NCBI RefSeq assembly: GCF_014852585.1
Contig: NZ_JACVBX010000003.1
Coordinates: forward strand, 124,001 to 188,000
DNA length: 64,000 nt
Direction of reading: 5' to 3'
DNA from: Pseudomonas sp. PDM18
GTDB lineage: Bacteria; Pseudomonadota; Gammaproteobacteria; Pseudomonadales; Pseudomonadaceae
Below, piece by piece: positions 48,666 through 56,549 of the stretch; position 1 is the stretch's first letter; every line of letters begins with the position of its first letter. Both the position numbers and the translations under genes were made by a program. Under the pieces are notes generated by a model. It was given only the letters and a program-made list of their open reading frames with translations, was not told the origin of the DNA and searched no databases.

Positions 48666-49922
48666 TCAGGCCACGCCATAGCTTCTGGGCAGACGCAACT
48701 CGGTCAGAGTGCCGCCATCTTCATGGTTATACAACTTCACCGTTCCACCCGCGCGGGTCACGCTGGCCTGACTGAGGAACAGCCCCAGGCCGAAACCCTT
48801 GCCCTTGGTGGTAAAGAACGGCTTGCCGAGTTGTTCGGCAATCGCCAGCGGCACGCCTGGGCCCTGATCGCGGATGCTCAGGCAGATTTCACCGGCATCC
48901 CAGTCCAGGCGGATGTCCAGATCGTCCGGACAGGCGTCCGTCGCGTTATTGAGCAGGTTGAGCAGCGCCTGGCTCAGGTCGGTCGGCGGCGTCATCCGCG
49001 GCGCCTTGCCTTTGCCCAGCGTCTGGTAGCGATAGCTCGCCTCGGGGCGCATCAGGTGCCAGCGACGCAGCACCGATTCGACCCATTCGTTGGCACCCTG
49101 TTCTTCCACCGCCTGGCGACGATCCGCCTCGGCGGCGCGCACCAGATGCTGAAGAGTGGTCTTGCAGAGCTTGACCTGCTCCTGCAGCAGGGCGAGATCT
49201 TCCTGCAACATCGGCTGGTCCGCATTGGTCTGGCGCAATTCCTTGAGCAATACGCTCATGGTCGCCAACGGCGTACCCAGCTCATGGGCGGCACCGGCGG
49301 CCTGGGTGGCGACAGCCAGCAATTGCTGGTCGCGCATGCCTTCCTCGCGGCGTTGCGCCTGCAGTTGCTCCTGCCGACGCAGCGATTCGGACATGCGGGC
49401 GACGAAGAAGGTGATCAATGCGGCAGCGAGCGCGAAGCTCAGCCACATGCCATAGATCAGCAGGTTGTCGCGCTGCCCGGCAGCCATCTCCAGCGGATGG
49501 AACCACACCAGCAGCACCGTATAGCTGGCCAACGCGAGGCCCGCCAGGGCAATGGTATAGAGCCACGGCAAGGTTGCCGCAGCGATGGTCAGCGGAACCA
49601 GGTAATAGGAGACGAAGGGATTGCTGGAGCCGCCCGAGTAATAGAGCAGCACGCTGTGGATGACCAGGTCGCAGGCAAGCTGGACGGCATACTCCAGCTC
49701 TGTGACGGGCCACGGGCCGCGCAGGCGCAGCGCAGTACCCAGGCACAGTACGAGGGAGACGCCGATGGTCACGCCGAGCGCAAGCCAAGGCAGCTGGATC
49801 AGCTGGGCCTTGTAGGCGAGCCCGACGGAACCGGCCTGGGCGGCAAGGACGAGAATACGGATGAGCGTCAGATGCAGAAGATTCTGACGACTGGCGGACA
49901 GCTGGAAAACCGGTGGGCGCAT
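48666..49922 (-). CDS. roxS: redox sensor histidine kinase RoxS (RegB family)
   Basis: 418-residue membrane kinase with about six N-terminal transmembrane helices (residues 17-175). The RegB quinone-binding heptad GGSSNPF is at 97-103, between helices. The H-box GAAHELGTPLATM gives phospho-His213, Cys253 (KLCKTTL) matches the position of the redox-active cysteine of RegB, and the ATPase domain has NNATDACPD, GPGVP and GKGFGLGLFLS. An in-frame extension to 50102 is rejected: MRPPVFQLSASRQN with a GGA upstream is the family start. Senses the respiratory quinone pool. Confidence 0.94.
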   Translation of the reverse strand: MRPPVFQLSASRQNLLHLTLIRILVLAAQAGSVGLAYKAQLIQLPWLALGVTIGVSLVLCLGTALRLRGPWPVTELEYAVQLACDLVIHSVLLYYSGGSSNPFVSYYLVPLTIAAATLPWLYTIALAGLALASYTVLLVWFHPLEMAAGQRDNLLIYGMWLSFALAAALITFFVARMSESLRRQEQLQAQRREEGMRDQQLLAVATQAAGAAHELGTPLATMSVLLKELRQTNADQPMLQEDLALLQEQVKLCKTTLQHLVRAAEADRRQAVEEQGANEWVESVLRRWHLMRPEASYRYQTLGKGKAPRMTPPTDLSQALLNLLNNATDACPDDLDIRLDWDAGEICLSIRDQGPGVPLAIAEQLGKPFFTTKGKGFGLGLFLSQASVTRAGGTVKLYNHEDGGTLTELRLPRSYGVA

Positions 49923-50152
49923 GGTGAATTCCGGAATTTGCGCGAGTATAGCCAAGAGCCCCCTCCCCTTTATGCGGCATAGCGCCACAGCATACTCCAC
50001 AGCACCCTGTGACGGCGGTCTCAGCCCGAAACAATTGGTGACATCCGAGCTTAACCCGCTTGCGAACAAATGTCCGTCACAGGGTCTGACAGTCCTCGCC
50101 ACCGCCTCTACTAAGCTGTGGCCCGGACACTTTCTGGATCAAGGAGTCATCC

Positions 50153-50869
50153 ATGTCTGTACTGAAGAAACCCTTCACCGCCATCGCCGCCGCCATCGCC
50201 CTGTGCGCCACCAGCCTGGGAGCCCTGGCAGACGAACCTCGCTACAACCTGGTTTCGCTGCGCGCCGAGGTCAGCCAGGAAGTCGCTCACGACCTGATGC
50301 ACGTCACCCTGTTCAGCGAAGGCCAGGGCACCGACCCGGCGAAGCTGGCCGCCGAGACCACCACCGCGATGAATGCGGCGGTCGAGCAGGCGCGCAAGGT
50401 GAAAGGCGTGACCGTCAGCCTGGGCAGCCGCAGCAGCTATCCGGTGTATGACGACAAGGGGCAGAAAATCACTGCCTGGCGAGAGCGCGCGGAAATCCGC
50501 CTGGAAAGCACCGACTTCGCCGCCCTCTCCCAACTCACCGCCGACCTGCTGGGCAAGCTGAAGATGGGAAGCATGGACTTCAGCATCGCCGACGCCACCC
50601 GCGCGAAGAACGAGGACGCGATGATGAAAGGCGCCGTGGATGCCTTCAAGGCCCGCGCCCAGGTGCTCACCGACGCGCTCGGCGGCAAGGGTTACAAGCT
50701 GGTCAGCCTGAACCTGAACACCTCCGGCGCGCCGCGCCCGATGCCGGTGATGCGCATGGCGGCGATGAAGGCCGATAGCTACGGCGGCGCCCCGGCACAG
50801 GAAATCGAGGCGGGCACCAGCCAGGTCACCGTCAGCGCCGACGGCACGATCGAGGTGCAGATGCCGTAA
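50153..50869 (+). CDS. periplasmic SIMPL-domain protein (DUF541)
   Basis: 238 residues with a signal peptide (FTAIAAAIALCATSLGALA) and a SIMPL/DUF541 domain as in E. coli YggE: YNLVSLRAEVSQEVAHDLMHV, SYPVYDDKGQKITAWRERAEI and ARAQVLTDALGGKGYKLVSL. YggE-type proteins have been linked to oxidative-stress tolerance, but a molecular activity is not known. AAGGAG lies seven bases before the ATG. It is divergent from roxS (230-nt gap) and followed by a 223-nt gap before dppA1. The PAO1 order roxS-PA4495-dppA1 is the same. Confidence 0.88.
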   Translation: MSVLKKPFTAIAAAIALCATSLGALADEPRYNLVSLRAEVSQEVAHDLMHVTLFSEGQGTDPAKLAAETTTAMNAAVEQARKVKGVTVSLGSRSSYPVYDDKGQKITAWRERAEIRLESTDFAALSQLTADLLGKLKMGSMDFSIADATRAKNEDAMMKGAVDAFKARAQVLTDALGGKGYKLVSLNLNTSGAPRPMPVMRMAAMKADSYGGAPAQEIEAGTSQVTVSADGTIEVQMP

Positions 50870-50940
50870 CACCTGCGGTCTCCTCCAGCGCGGCGCCTCC
50901 TTCGGACCGGGGCGCCGCCACCCGACCGCGCGGTTCCCAT

Positions 50941-50956
50941 TGTCGAAATTGCGACA
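50941..50956. promoter_or_regulatory. palindrome upstream of dppA1, candidate regulator site
   Basis: TGTCGAAATTGCGACA: perfect 5-bp arms TGTCG/CGACA around a nearly symmetric centre (14 of 16 positions symmetric), just upstream of a possible -35 at 50962. The binding protein is unknown. The GCGAC-type half is reminiscent of RegA/RoxR sites, but this is not a firm match. Confidence 0.35.
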
Positions 50957-50961
50957 TTCCC

Positions 50962-50988
50962 TTGCACCCGCGTCACAACTTCTACACT
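50962..50988 (+). promoter_or_regulatory. candidate sigma-70 promoter of dppA1
   Basis: TTGCAC (50962-50967), 15-nt spacer, TACACT (50983-50988), 104 nt upstream of the dppA1 ATG. The spacer is short, so the match is moderate. Further downstream, 51012-51031 carries a block (CGGCATGTGCCGTGCATAGC) closely shared with the dppA3 leader. Confidence 0.35.
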
Positions 50989-51092
50989 CACCCCGGTCGA
51001 CCGCTTGCGCCCGGCATGTGCCGTGCATAGCTTCACGCAACGCAGCTCACGAGGCTGCCCCTCGATGACAACCAGAATAAACAGAGGTCCGT

Positions 51093-52694
51093 ATGCGTAA
51101 GAACGCCGTCATCCGCTCCATGATTGCCGCTGGGCTGATCGCCAGCGCCCCGCTCGCCCACGCCGCCAACAACCTGGTCTACTGCTCCGAAGGCAGCCCC
51201 GCGGGCTTCGACCCCGGCCAGTACACCACCGGCACCGACTTCGACGCCTCGGCCGAGACGGTCTTCAATCGCCTCACCCAGTTCGAGCGCGGCGGCACCC
51301 AGGTCATCCCGGGCCTGGCGGAAAAGTGGGACGTATCCGATGACGGCAAGACCTACACCTTCCATCTGCGTTCCGGCGTGAAGTTCCACACCACCGACTA
51401 CTTCAAGCCGACCCGCGAGTTCAACGCCGACGACGTGCTGTTCACCTTTAACCGCATGCTCGACAAGAACCACCCGTTCCGTAAGGCGTACCAGACCGAA
51501 TTCCCCTACTTCACCGACATGGGCATGGACGCGAATATCGCCAAGGTGGAGAAGGTCGACGACCACACCGTCAAGTTCACCCTCAACGAAGTCGACGCCG
51601 CGTTCATCCAGAACCTGGCCATGAGCTTCGCCTCGATCCAGTCCGGTGAATATGCCGACCAACTGCTCAAGCAGGGCAAGGCCGCCGATATCAACCAGAA
51701 GCCGATCGGCACCGGTCCGTTCGTGTTCAGTCGCTACCAGAAGGACGCGATGATCCGCTTCAAGGCCAACCCGGACTACTGGAACAAGGGCGAGGTGAAG
51801 ATCGACAACCTGATCTTCGCCATCAACACCGACGCCTCGGTGCGCATGCAGAAGCTCAAGGCCAACGAGTGCCAGGTCACCCTCTTCCCGCGCCCGGCCG
51901 ACCTGGAAGCGCTGAAGAAGGATGCGAACCTGAACATGCCGTCGCAGCCGGGCTTCAACCTCGGCTACATCGCCTACAACGTCCTGCACAAGCCGTTCGA
52001 CAAGCTCGAAGTGCGCGAGGCGCTGGACATGGCGGTGAACAAGAAGGCAATCATCGACGCCGTCTACCAGGGCGCCGGCCAACTGGCCGTGAACGGCATG
52101 CCGCCAACCCAGTGGTCCTACGACGACACCATCAAGGACGCCGGCTACAACCCGGAGAAGGCCAAGGAACTGCTGAAGAAGGCGGGCGTGGCCGAAGGCA
52201 CCGAGATCACCCTGTGGGCCATGCCGGTGCAGCGCCCCTACAACCCCAACGCCAAGCTGATGGCCGAAATGCTGCAGTCAGACTGGGCCAAGGTCGGCAT
52301 CAAGGCGAAGATCGTCACCTACGAGTGGGGCGAGTACATCAAGCGCGCCAAGGGCGGCGAGCACGACGCCATGCTGATCGGCTGGAGCGGTGACAACGGT
52401 GACCCGGACAACTGGCTGGGCACCCTCTACGGCTGCGACGCCGTGGACGGCAACAACTTCTCCAAATGGTGCGACCCGGCCTACGACAAGCTGATCAAGG
52501 ATGCCAAGCGGACCTCTGACCAGGCCAAGCGCACCGAGCTGTACAAGCAGGCCCAGCACATCCTCAAGGAGCAGGTGCCGATCACGCCGATCGCCCACTC
52601 CACCGTATACCAGCCGATGCGCAAGACGGTGCAGGACTTCAAGATCAGCCCGTTCGCGCTGAACTCGTTCTACGGCGTCAGCGTCGGCAAGTAA
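51093..52694 (+). CDS. dppA1: peptide ABC transporter substrate-binding protein DppA1
   Basis: 533-residue periplasmic binding protein of family SBP_bac_5 with signal peptide (MIAAGLIASAPLAHA). Starts LVYCSEGSPAGFDPGQYTTG; the family signature FHTTDYFKPTREFNADDVLFTFNRM is clear. A cysteine near the N-terminus (YCSEG) and two in GCDAVDGNNFSKWCD can form disulfides as in DppA. Captures di/tripeptides for the DppBCDF permease. Most similar within the window to DppA3, whose text it shares over long stretches. GAGGTCC precedes the ATG. A strong terminator follows, limiting read-through into dppA2. Confidence 0.92.
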   Translation: MRKNAVIRSMIAAGLIASAPLAHAANNLVYCSEGSPAGFDPGQYTTGTDFDASAETVFNRLTQFERGGTQVIPGLAEKWDVSDDGKTYTFHLRSGVKFHTTDYFKPTREFNADDVLFTFNRMLDKNHPFRKAYQTEFPYFTDMGMDANIAKVEKVDDHTVKFTLNEVDAAFIQNLAMSFASIQSGEYADQLLKQGKAADINQKPIGTGPFVFSRYQKDAMIRFKANPDYWNKGEVKIDNLIFAINTDASVRMQKLKANECQVTLFPRPADLEALKKDANLNMPSQPGFNLGYIAYNVLHKPFDKLEVREALDMAVNKKAIIDAVYQGAGQLAVNGMPPTQWSYDDTIKDAGYNPEKAKELLKKAGVAEGTEITLWAMPVQRPYNPNAKLMAEMLQSDWAKVGIKAKIVTYEWGEYIKRAKGGEHDAMLIGWSGDNGDPDNWLGTLYGCDAVDGNNFSKWCDPAYDKLIKDAKRTSDQAKRTELYKQAQHILKEQVPITPIAHSTVYQPMRKTVQDFKISPFALNSFYGVSVGK

Positions 52695-52701
52695 GGCCAG
52701 C

Positions 52702-52732
52702 GGCCGCCGGGTTTCCCGGCGGCCCTTTCTTT
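52702..52732 (+). terminator. strong intrinsic terminator between dppA1 and dppA2
   Basis: 10-bp perfect stem GGCCGCCGGG (52702-52711) / CCCGGCGGCC (52715-52724) with a TTT loop, followed by CTTTCTTT. It starts 7 nt after the dppA1 stop; dppA2 begins only 12 nt after its tail, so dppA2 would be expressed by partial read-through. Confidence 0.85.
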
Positions 52733-52743
52733 CGGCAGCCGCC

Positions 52744-54336
52744 GTGCGCGAAGCGCTCATCCGCCTGACCCTCGCCAGCCTGCTCGGCTGTGCGCCGGCA
52801 TTCGGCCAATCCCTGGTGGTCTGCACCGAGGCCAGCCCGGAAGGGTTCGACATCACCCAGTACACCGCCGCCACCACCGCCGATGCCTCGGCCGAAACGG
52901 TCTTCGAGCGCCTGGTGCAGTTCGCCCCCGGCAGCACCCGCGTGGTACCCGCGCTGGCCCAGAGCTGGGAAATCAGCGACGACGGCCTGCAGTACACCTT
53001 CGCCCTGCGCCAGGGCGTGAAATTCCACAGCACCGACTACTTCACCCCGACCCGCGACTTCGACGCCGACGATGTGCTCTGGAGCTTCGAGCGCCAACTC
53101 GACCCGAAACATCCATGGAACAAGCTGGCCCCGCGCGGCTTTCCCTACGCCGAGGCCATGGGCCTGCCCGGCCTGATCAGCGCGGTGGAAAAGCTCGACG
53201 ACCACCACGTGCGCTTCACCCTCAGGCATCCCGAGGCGCCCTTCCTCGCCGACCTGGCGATGGGCTTCGCCTCTATCTATTCCGCCGAATACGGCGACCT
53301 GCTGCTGGCCGCAGAGAAGGCCGACCAGTTGAACAACCTACCCATCGGCACCGGCCCCTTCGTCTTCCAGCGCTACCAGAAGGACGCCCAGGTGCGCTTC
53401 AACGCCAATCCCGACTACTGGGCCGGCAAGCCGAAGATCGACCGCCTGCTGCTGGCGATCACTCCTGATCCAAACGTGCGTATCCAGAAGGTCAAGGCCG
53501 GCGACTGCCAGATCGCCGTCTACCCCAAGCCTACCGACGTGCCCGCGCTGCGCCAGGACCCGAAGCTGAAGGTCGAGGAACTGGACTCGCTGCTGGTCGC
53601 CTATGTCGGCATCAATACCCGGCACAAGCCGCTGGACGACGTGCGCGTGCGCCAGGCGATCAACCTCGCCTTCGACCGCGATGCCTACCTGCGCGCCCAG
53701 TTCGGCGAGGGCGCCGCCACCCTGGCCGTGGCGCCCTACCCGCCGACGCTGTGGGGTTCCGACCCGCAACTCAAGGTCTGGCCGCATGACCCGGCGCGGG
53801 CGAAACAGCTGCTGGACGAAGCGGGCATCAAGCCCGGTCTGAAACTGTCGATCTGGACCCGCCCCGGCGGCGGGCCGACCAACCCCAACCCCGGCATCGG
53901 CGCGCAGATGCTGCAGAACGACCTGGGGCAGATCGGCATCCAGGCGGACATCCGAGTGTTCGAATGGGGCGAGCTGATCAAACGCGCCAAGCAGGGCGAG
54001 CACGACCTGATATTCATGGGCTGGGCCGGCGACAATGGCGATCCGGACAACTTCCTGACGCCCAACCTGTCCTGCGCCGCCGCCAAGAGTGGCGAGAACC
54101 AGGCGGGCTGGTGCAACGCGGAGTTCGACGAACTGCTGCGCAAGGCCCGCGCCATTACCGATCAGGAAGCCCGTGCGGGCCTCTACCGCCAGGCTTTGGC
54201 GATCTACCAGCGCGAGGCACCGTGGATCGCCCTGGCCTACCCGAAGCAGTTCGCCGTGGTGCGGCCGGGCGTGAGCGGCTTCACCCTGAGCCCGCTGGGG
54301 TCGAACAACTTCTCGCGGGTTGAACTCGCGCCCTGA
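52744..54336 (+). CDS. dppA2: peptide ABC transporter substrate-binding protein DppA2
   Basis: 530-residue SBP_bac_5 protein with signal peptide (LTLASLLGCAPAFGQ) and mature start LVVCTEASPEGFDITQYT. The signature FHSTDYFTPTRDFDADDVLW is present. It belongs to the second subtype in this locus (with DppA4), marked by VCTEASPEGFDI, FLADLAMGFASIYSAEYG and NLSCAAAKSGEN. GTG at 52744 is used; no ATG upstream is possible because the dppA1 terminator is there, and no good ribosome-binding site is visible. Convergent with mdpA; a REP-like palindrome lies between. Confidence 0.9.
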   Translation: MREALIRLTLASLLGCAPAFGQSLVVCTEASPEGFDITQYTAATTADASAETVFERLVQFAPGSTRVVPALAQSWEISDDGLQYTFALRQGVKFHSTDYFTPTRDFDADDVLWSFERQLDPKHPWNKLAPRGFPYAEAMGLPGLISAVEKLDDHHVRFTLRHPEAPFLADLAMGFASIYSAEYGDLLLAAEKADQLNNLPIGTGPFVFQRYQKDAQVRFNANPDYWAGKPKIDRLLLAITPDPNVRIQKVKAGDCQIAVYPKPTDVPALRQDPKLKVEELDSLLVAYVGINTRHKPLDDVRVRQAINLAFDRDAYLRAQFGEGAATLAVAPYPPTLWGSDPQLKVWPHDPARAKQLLDEAGIKPGLKLSIWTRPGGGPTNPNPGIGAQMLQNDLGQIGIQADIRVFEWGELIKRAKQGEHDLIFMGWAGDNGDPDNFLTPNLSCAAAKSGENQAGWCNAEFDELLRKARAITDQEARAGLYRQALAIYQREAPWIALAYPKQFAVVRPGVSGFTLSPLGSNNFSRVELAP

Positions 54337-54339
54337 CTG

Positions 54340-54383
54340 TAGGAGCGCGCCATGCGCGCGATCGCAGGCATGGCGCGCTCCTA
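54340..54383. repeat. REP-like palindrome between dppA2 and mdpA
   Basis: A 15-bp perfect inverted repeat TAGGAGCGCGCCATG (54340-54354) / CATGGCGCGCTCCTA (54369-54383) around a 14-nt loop. The TGTAGGAGCG...GCGATCGC pattern is that of Pseudomonas repetitive extragenic palindromes. Sitting between convergent genes it can act as a bidirectional transcription stop. Confidence 0.8.
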
Positions 54384-54392
54384 AACCAAACT

Positions 54393-55610
54393 TCAGGCAC
54401 CCAGGCCGAACGGATCGTCCACTGAATGACTCGGCTGGGTGAACCAGCGCGGACCTTCCGCCGTCATGTAGAAGTGGTCTTCCAGGCGGATACCGAACTC
54501 CCCCGGCACGCAGATCATCGGCTCGTTGCTGAAGCACATGCCGACGTCCAGCGCCGTGCTGTCGCCGCGTACCAGGTACGGCCCCTCGTGGATATCCAGA
54601 CCGATACCGTGGCCGGTGCGGTGCGGCAATCCGGGCAGCGCGTAATCCGGCCCTAGGCCGCCGGCCTCCAGGCAACGGCGGGCGGCGGCGTCCACCTGCT
54701 CGCAGGGTTCACCCAGTACAGCGGCATCGAACGCAGCCTGCTGCGCGGCCTTCTCCAGGTTCCACAGCTCGCGCTGGCGAGCGCTGGGCGAGCCGAACAC
54801 GTAGCTGCGGGTGATATCCGAGTTGTAGCCGAACAACTGGCAACCCGTGTCGATCAGCACCATGTCGCCTTCACGCAACGGGCGTGGTTGGCGCACGCCG
54901 TGGGGGAAGGCGCTGTCCTCGCCGAACAGCACGATGCAGAAGGTCGAACCCGGCGCGCCGACCTGCCGGTGCGCCGCCTCGATGAAGCGCGTCACCTCGG
55001 TGGTGGTGATGCCCTCGCGCAGGATGCTCGCAGCGGCCTTGTGCACTTCGAGGGTCATCTCCTTCGCCCGCTGCATCAGCGCCAGCTCCGCCGGCGACTT
55101 GCAGCGACGGCACTGCTCGATCAGCGCACCGGCGTCCACCAGTTGCAGCTTGCCCGTCGCCTGGCGCAGGCGCTCGAACATGCCGAACGGCAGGCTGTGG
55201 GAAAGGCCGACCCGCGCGCCCTCACGCACTTCAATCTCCGCCAGCATTCCAGCCAGCAGGGCGAACGGACTCTCATGCTCGGCCCACACGCTGATGCTGC
55301 CGGGCAGCACCTGCAGATCGCGCACCGTGCCCTCTTCGAAAGCCGGGGCGATGTAGCGCACTTCGCCCCGCGCCGGCACCAGCGCGCCCACCAGCCGTTC
55401 GCTGGGGCTCCACTTCAGGCCGGTGAAATAGACCAGCGTGCTGCCGGCATCGACGAATACCGCCGAGATATCCCGTGCCTGCATCAGTTGCTGCAGTTGT
55501 GCGATGCGCGCCTGGTACTCCTCGATCGCTATGGGGCGAGCGCCGGCCGTCATGACCTGCAATTTCGCCAGCGCCTGCTCGGGGCTCACGCCCCCAACTC
55601 CCAATGTCAT
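54393..55610 (-). CDS. mdpA: M24-family metallopeptidase MdpA (Xaa-Pro-dipeptidase-like)
   Basis: 405-residue pita-bread-fold peptidase: creatinase-like N-terminal domain (about 25-170) and an M24 catalytic domain whose five metal ligands are visible in order: Asp in VLIDTGCQ, Asp in NSDITRSYV, His in RTGHGIGLDIHEGP, Glu in CFSNEPMI and Glu in FGIRLEDHFY. It should cut dipeptides in the cytoplasm after uptake. GGGAG lies six bases before the ATG. Divergent from psdR, which represses it in P. aeruginosa; a half-perfect copy of the candidate PsdR operator lies 39-53 nt upstream of the start. Confidence 0.93.
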   Translation of the reverse strand: MTLGVGGVSPEQALAKLQVMTAGARPIAIEEYQARIAQLQQLMQARDISAVFVDAGSTLVYFTGLKWSPSERLVGALVPARGEVRYIAPAFEEGTVRDLQVLPGSISVWAEHESPFALLAGMLAEIEVREGARVGLSHSLPFGMFERLRQATGKLQLVDAGALIEQCRRCKSPAELALMQRAKEMTLEVHKAAASILREGITTTEVTRFIEAAHRQVGAPGSTFCIVLFGEDSAFPHGVRQPRPLREGDMVLIDTGCQLFGYNSDITRSYVFGSPSARQRELWNLEKAAQQAAFDAAVLGEPCEQVDAAARRCLEAGGLGPDYALPGLPHRTGHGIGLDIHEGPYLVRGDSTALDVGMCFSNEPMICVPGEFGIRLEDHFYMTAEGPRWFTQPSHSVDDPFGLGA

Positions 55611-55648
55611 GCGACTCTCCCGAGGAATGGAATGAAACGACCCGAAAT

Positions 55649-55663
55649 TTAAGCAGCACTGAA
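55649..55663. promoter_or_regulatory. degenerate PsdR-like operator upstream of mdpA
   Basis: TTAAGCAGCACTGAA keeps one perfect CACTGAA half-site and 4 of 7 bases of the other, at the same 15-nt length as the palindrome upstream of dppA3. It is in the mdpA/psdR divergent gap, 39 nt from the mdpA ATG. Confidence 0.4.
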
Positions 55664-55788
55664 ATTCCCGGTCAAAGGCTTTTCGGTGTCCTGCCTTCTT
55701 GCGGCCGATTTTCCGTCCGCTGATGGCTCGATGCTTTCACCGGCCGACGACACTGGTATGCTGCCGGCGTCCCACAAGAGCCTTGCCA

Positions 55789-56352
55789 ATGTCCGCAGAT
55801 CGTATCGGAGAACGCCTGCGCCGTTATCGGCGCGCAGCGAAGAAGACCCTGACCCAGGTAGCCGCCGAGTCCGGCCTGACCGCCAGCTTCCTGTCCCAGG
55901 CCGAGCGCAATCTCACCGGCGTCTCGCTATCCTCCCTGGCCAGCATCGCCAAGGCGCTGGACGTGCCGCTCAACGCCCTCTTCGACTCTCCGCAGCAAAT
56001 CCCACCGGACTCGCACCAAGGCGAGCGCGTGCGTTACACCATCGAAGGCCAGCCGCTGAGCTACGAGCGGCTGTCCAGCAGCTTCCCCGGCAACCAGTTG
56101 AACGCAGTGAAGGTGACGGTCCCGGTGGGCTACGAATCCGAACTGATCACCCATGACGGCTCGGAGTTCGCCTACGTCCTCAGCGGGCGCATTGCCTACG
56201 ACATCGATGGCCACAGCTATCCGCTTGGTCCCGGCGACTCCGTACACTTCGACTCCGGCAAGCGTCACTGCCTGCGCAATGTCGGTGACAGCGTGGCGGA
56301 AATGCTCACCGTCACCACTCTTCCGCTGTTCGGCGAACATCCCGCCAGTTGA
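55789..56352 (+). CDS. psdR: dipeptide-metabolism repressor PsdR (XRE plus cupin)
   Basis: 187-residue regulator: N-terminal XRE helix-turn-helix (about 5-62; LTQVAAESGLTASFLSQAE) and a C-terminal cupin_2 domain (about 110-180; EFAYVLSGRIAYDIDGHSY). In P. aeruginosa PsdR represses the neighbouring dppA3 and mdpA genes, and psdR loss mutations arise in populations selected on casein because they speed dipeptide use. ATG 55789 (MSADRIGERLRRYRR) is preferred over upstream in-frame starts. Divergent from mdpA; dppA3 lies 197 nt downstream in the same direction. The cupin could sense a peptide or amino-acid ligand. Confidence 0.92.
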   Translation: MSADRIGERLRRYRRAAKKTLTQVAAESGLTASFLSQAERNLTGVSLSSLASIAKALDVPLNALFDSPQQIPPDSHQGERVRYTIEGQPLSYERLSSSFPGNQLNAVKVTVPVGYESELITHDGSEFAYVLSGRIAYDIDGHSYPLGPGDSVHFDSGKRHCLRNVGDSVAEMLTVTTLPLFGEHPAS

Positions 56353-56371
56353 TTCACAGATCGGCAAAATT

Positions 56372-56386
56372 TTCAGTGCCACTGAA
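56372..56386. promoter_or_regulatory. candidate PsdR operator upstream of dppA3
   Basis: TTCAGTGCCACTGAA is a perfect 7-bp palindrome with a single central base, flanked by AT-rich sequence, 20 nt after the psdR stop and 163 nt before dppA3. Size and symmetry suit an XRE-type dimer. Confidence 0.55.
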
Positions 56387-56395
56387 TTTTAAGTT

Positions 56396-56423
56396 GAAGT
56401 TAATTTCAGCCTGACTTAACTTC
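56396..56423. promoter_or_regulatory. second inverted repeat upstream of dppA3
   Basis: GAAGTTAA (56396-56403) and TTAACTTC (56416-56423), perfect 8-bp arms with a 12-nt spacer, immediately downstream of the candidate operator. It may be a second regulator site; the arms are too far apart and AT-rich for a terminator. Confidence 0.4.
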
Positions 56424-56549
56424 GGCGCGGCATGGCCGTGCACAGCCCGACCATGAATGGATAGGCCTTATCCGGACCAGTCCGACCAGGCCGGCTGCAA
56501 ACCCCATCGGTTCGCCGGCCCCTCAGAAAAACAAGAATGAGGTCAGGCA

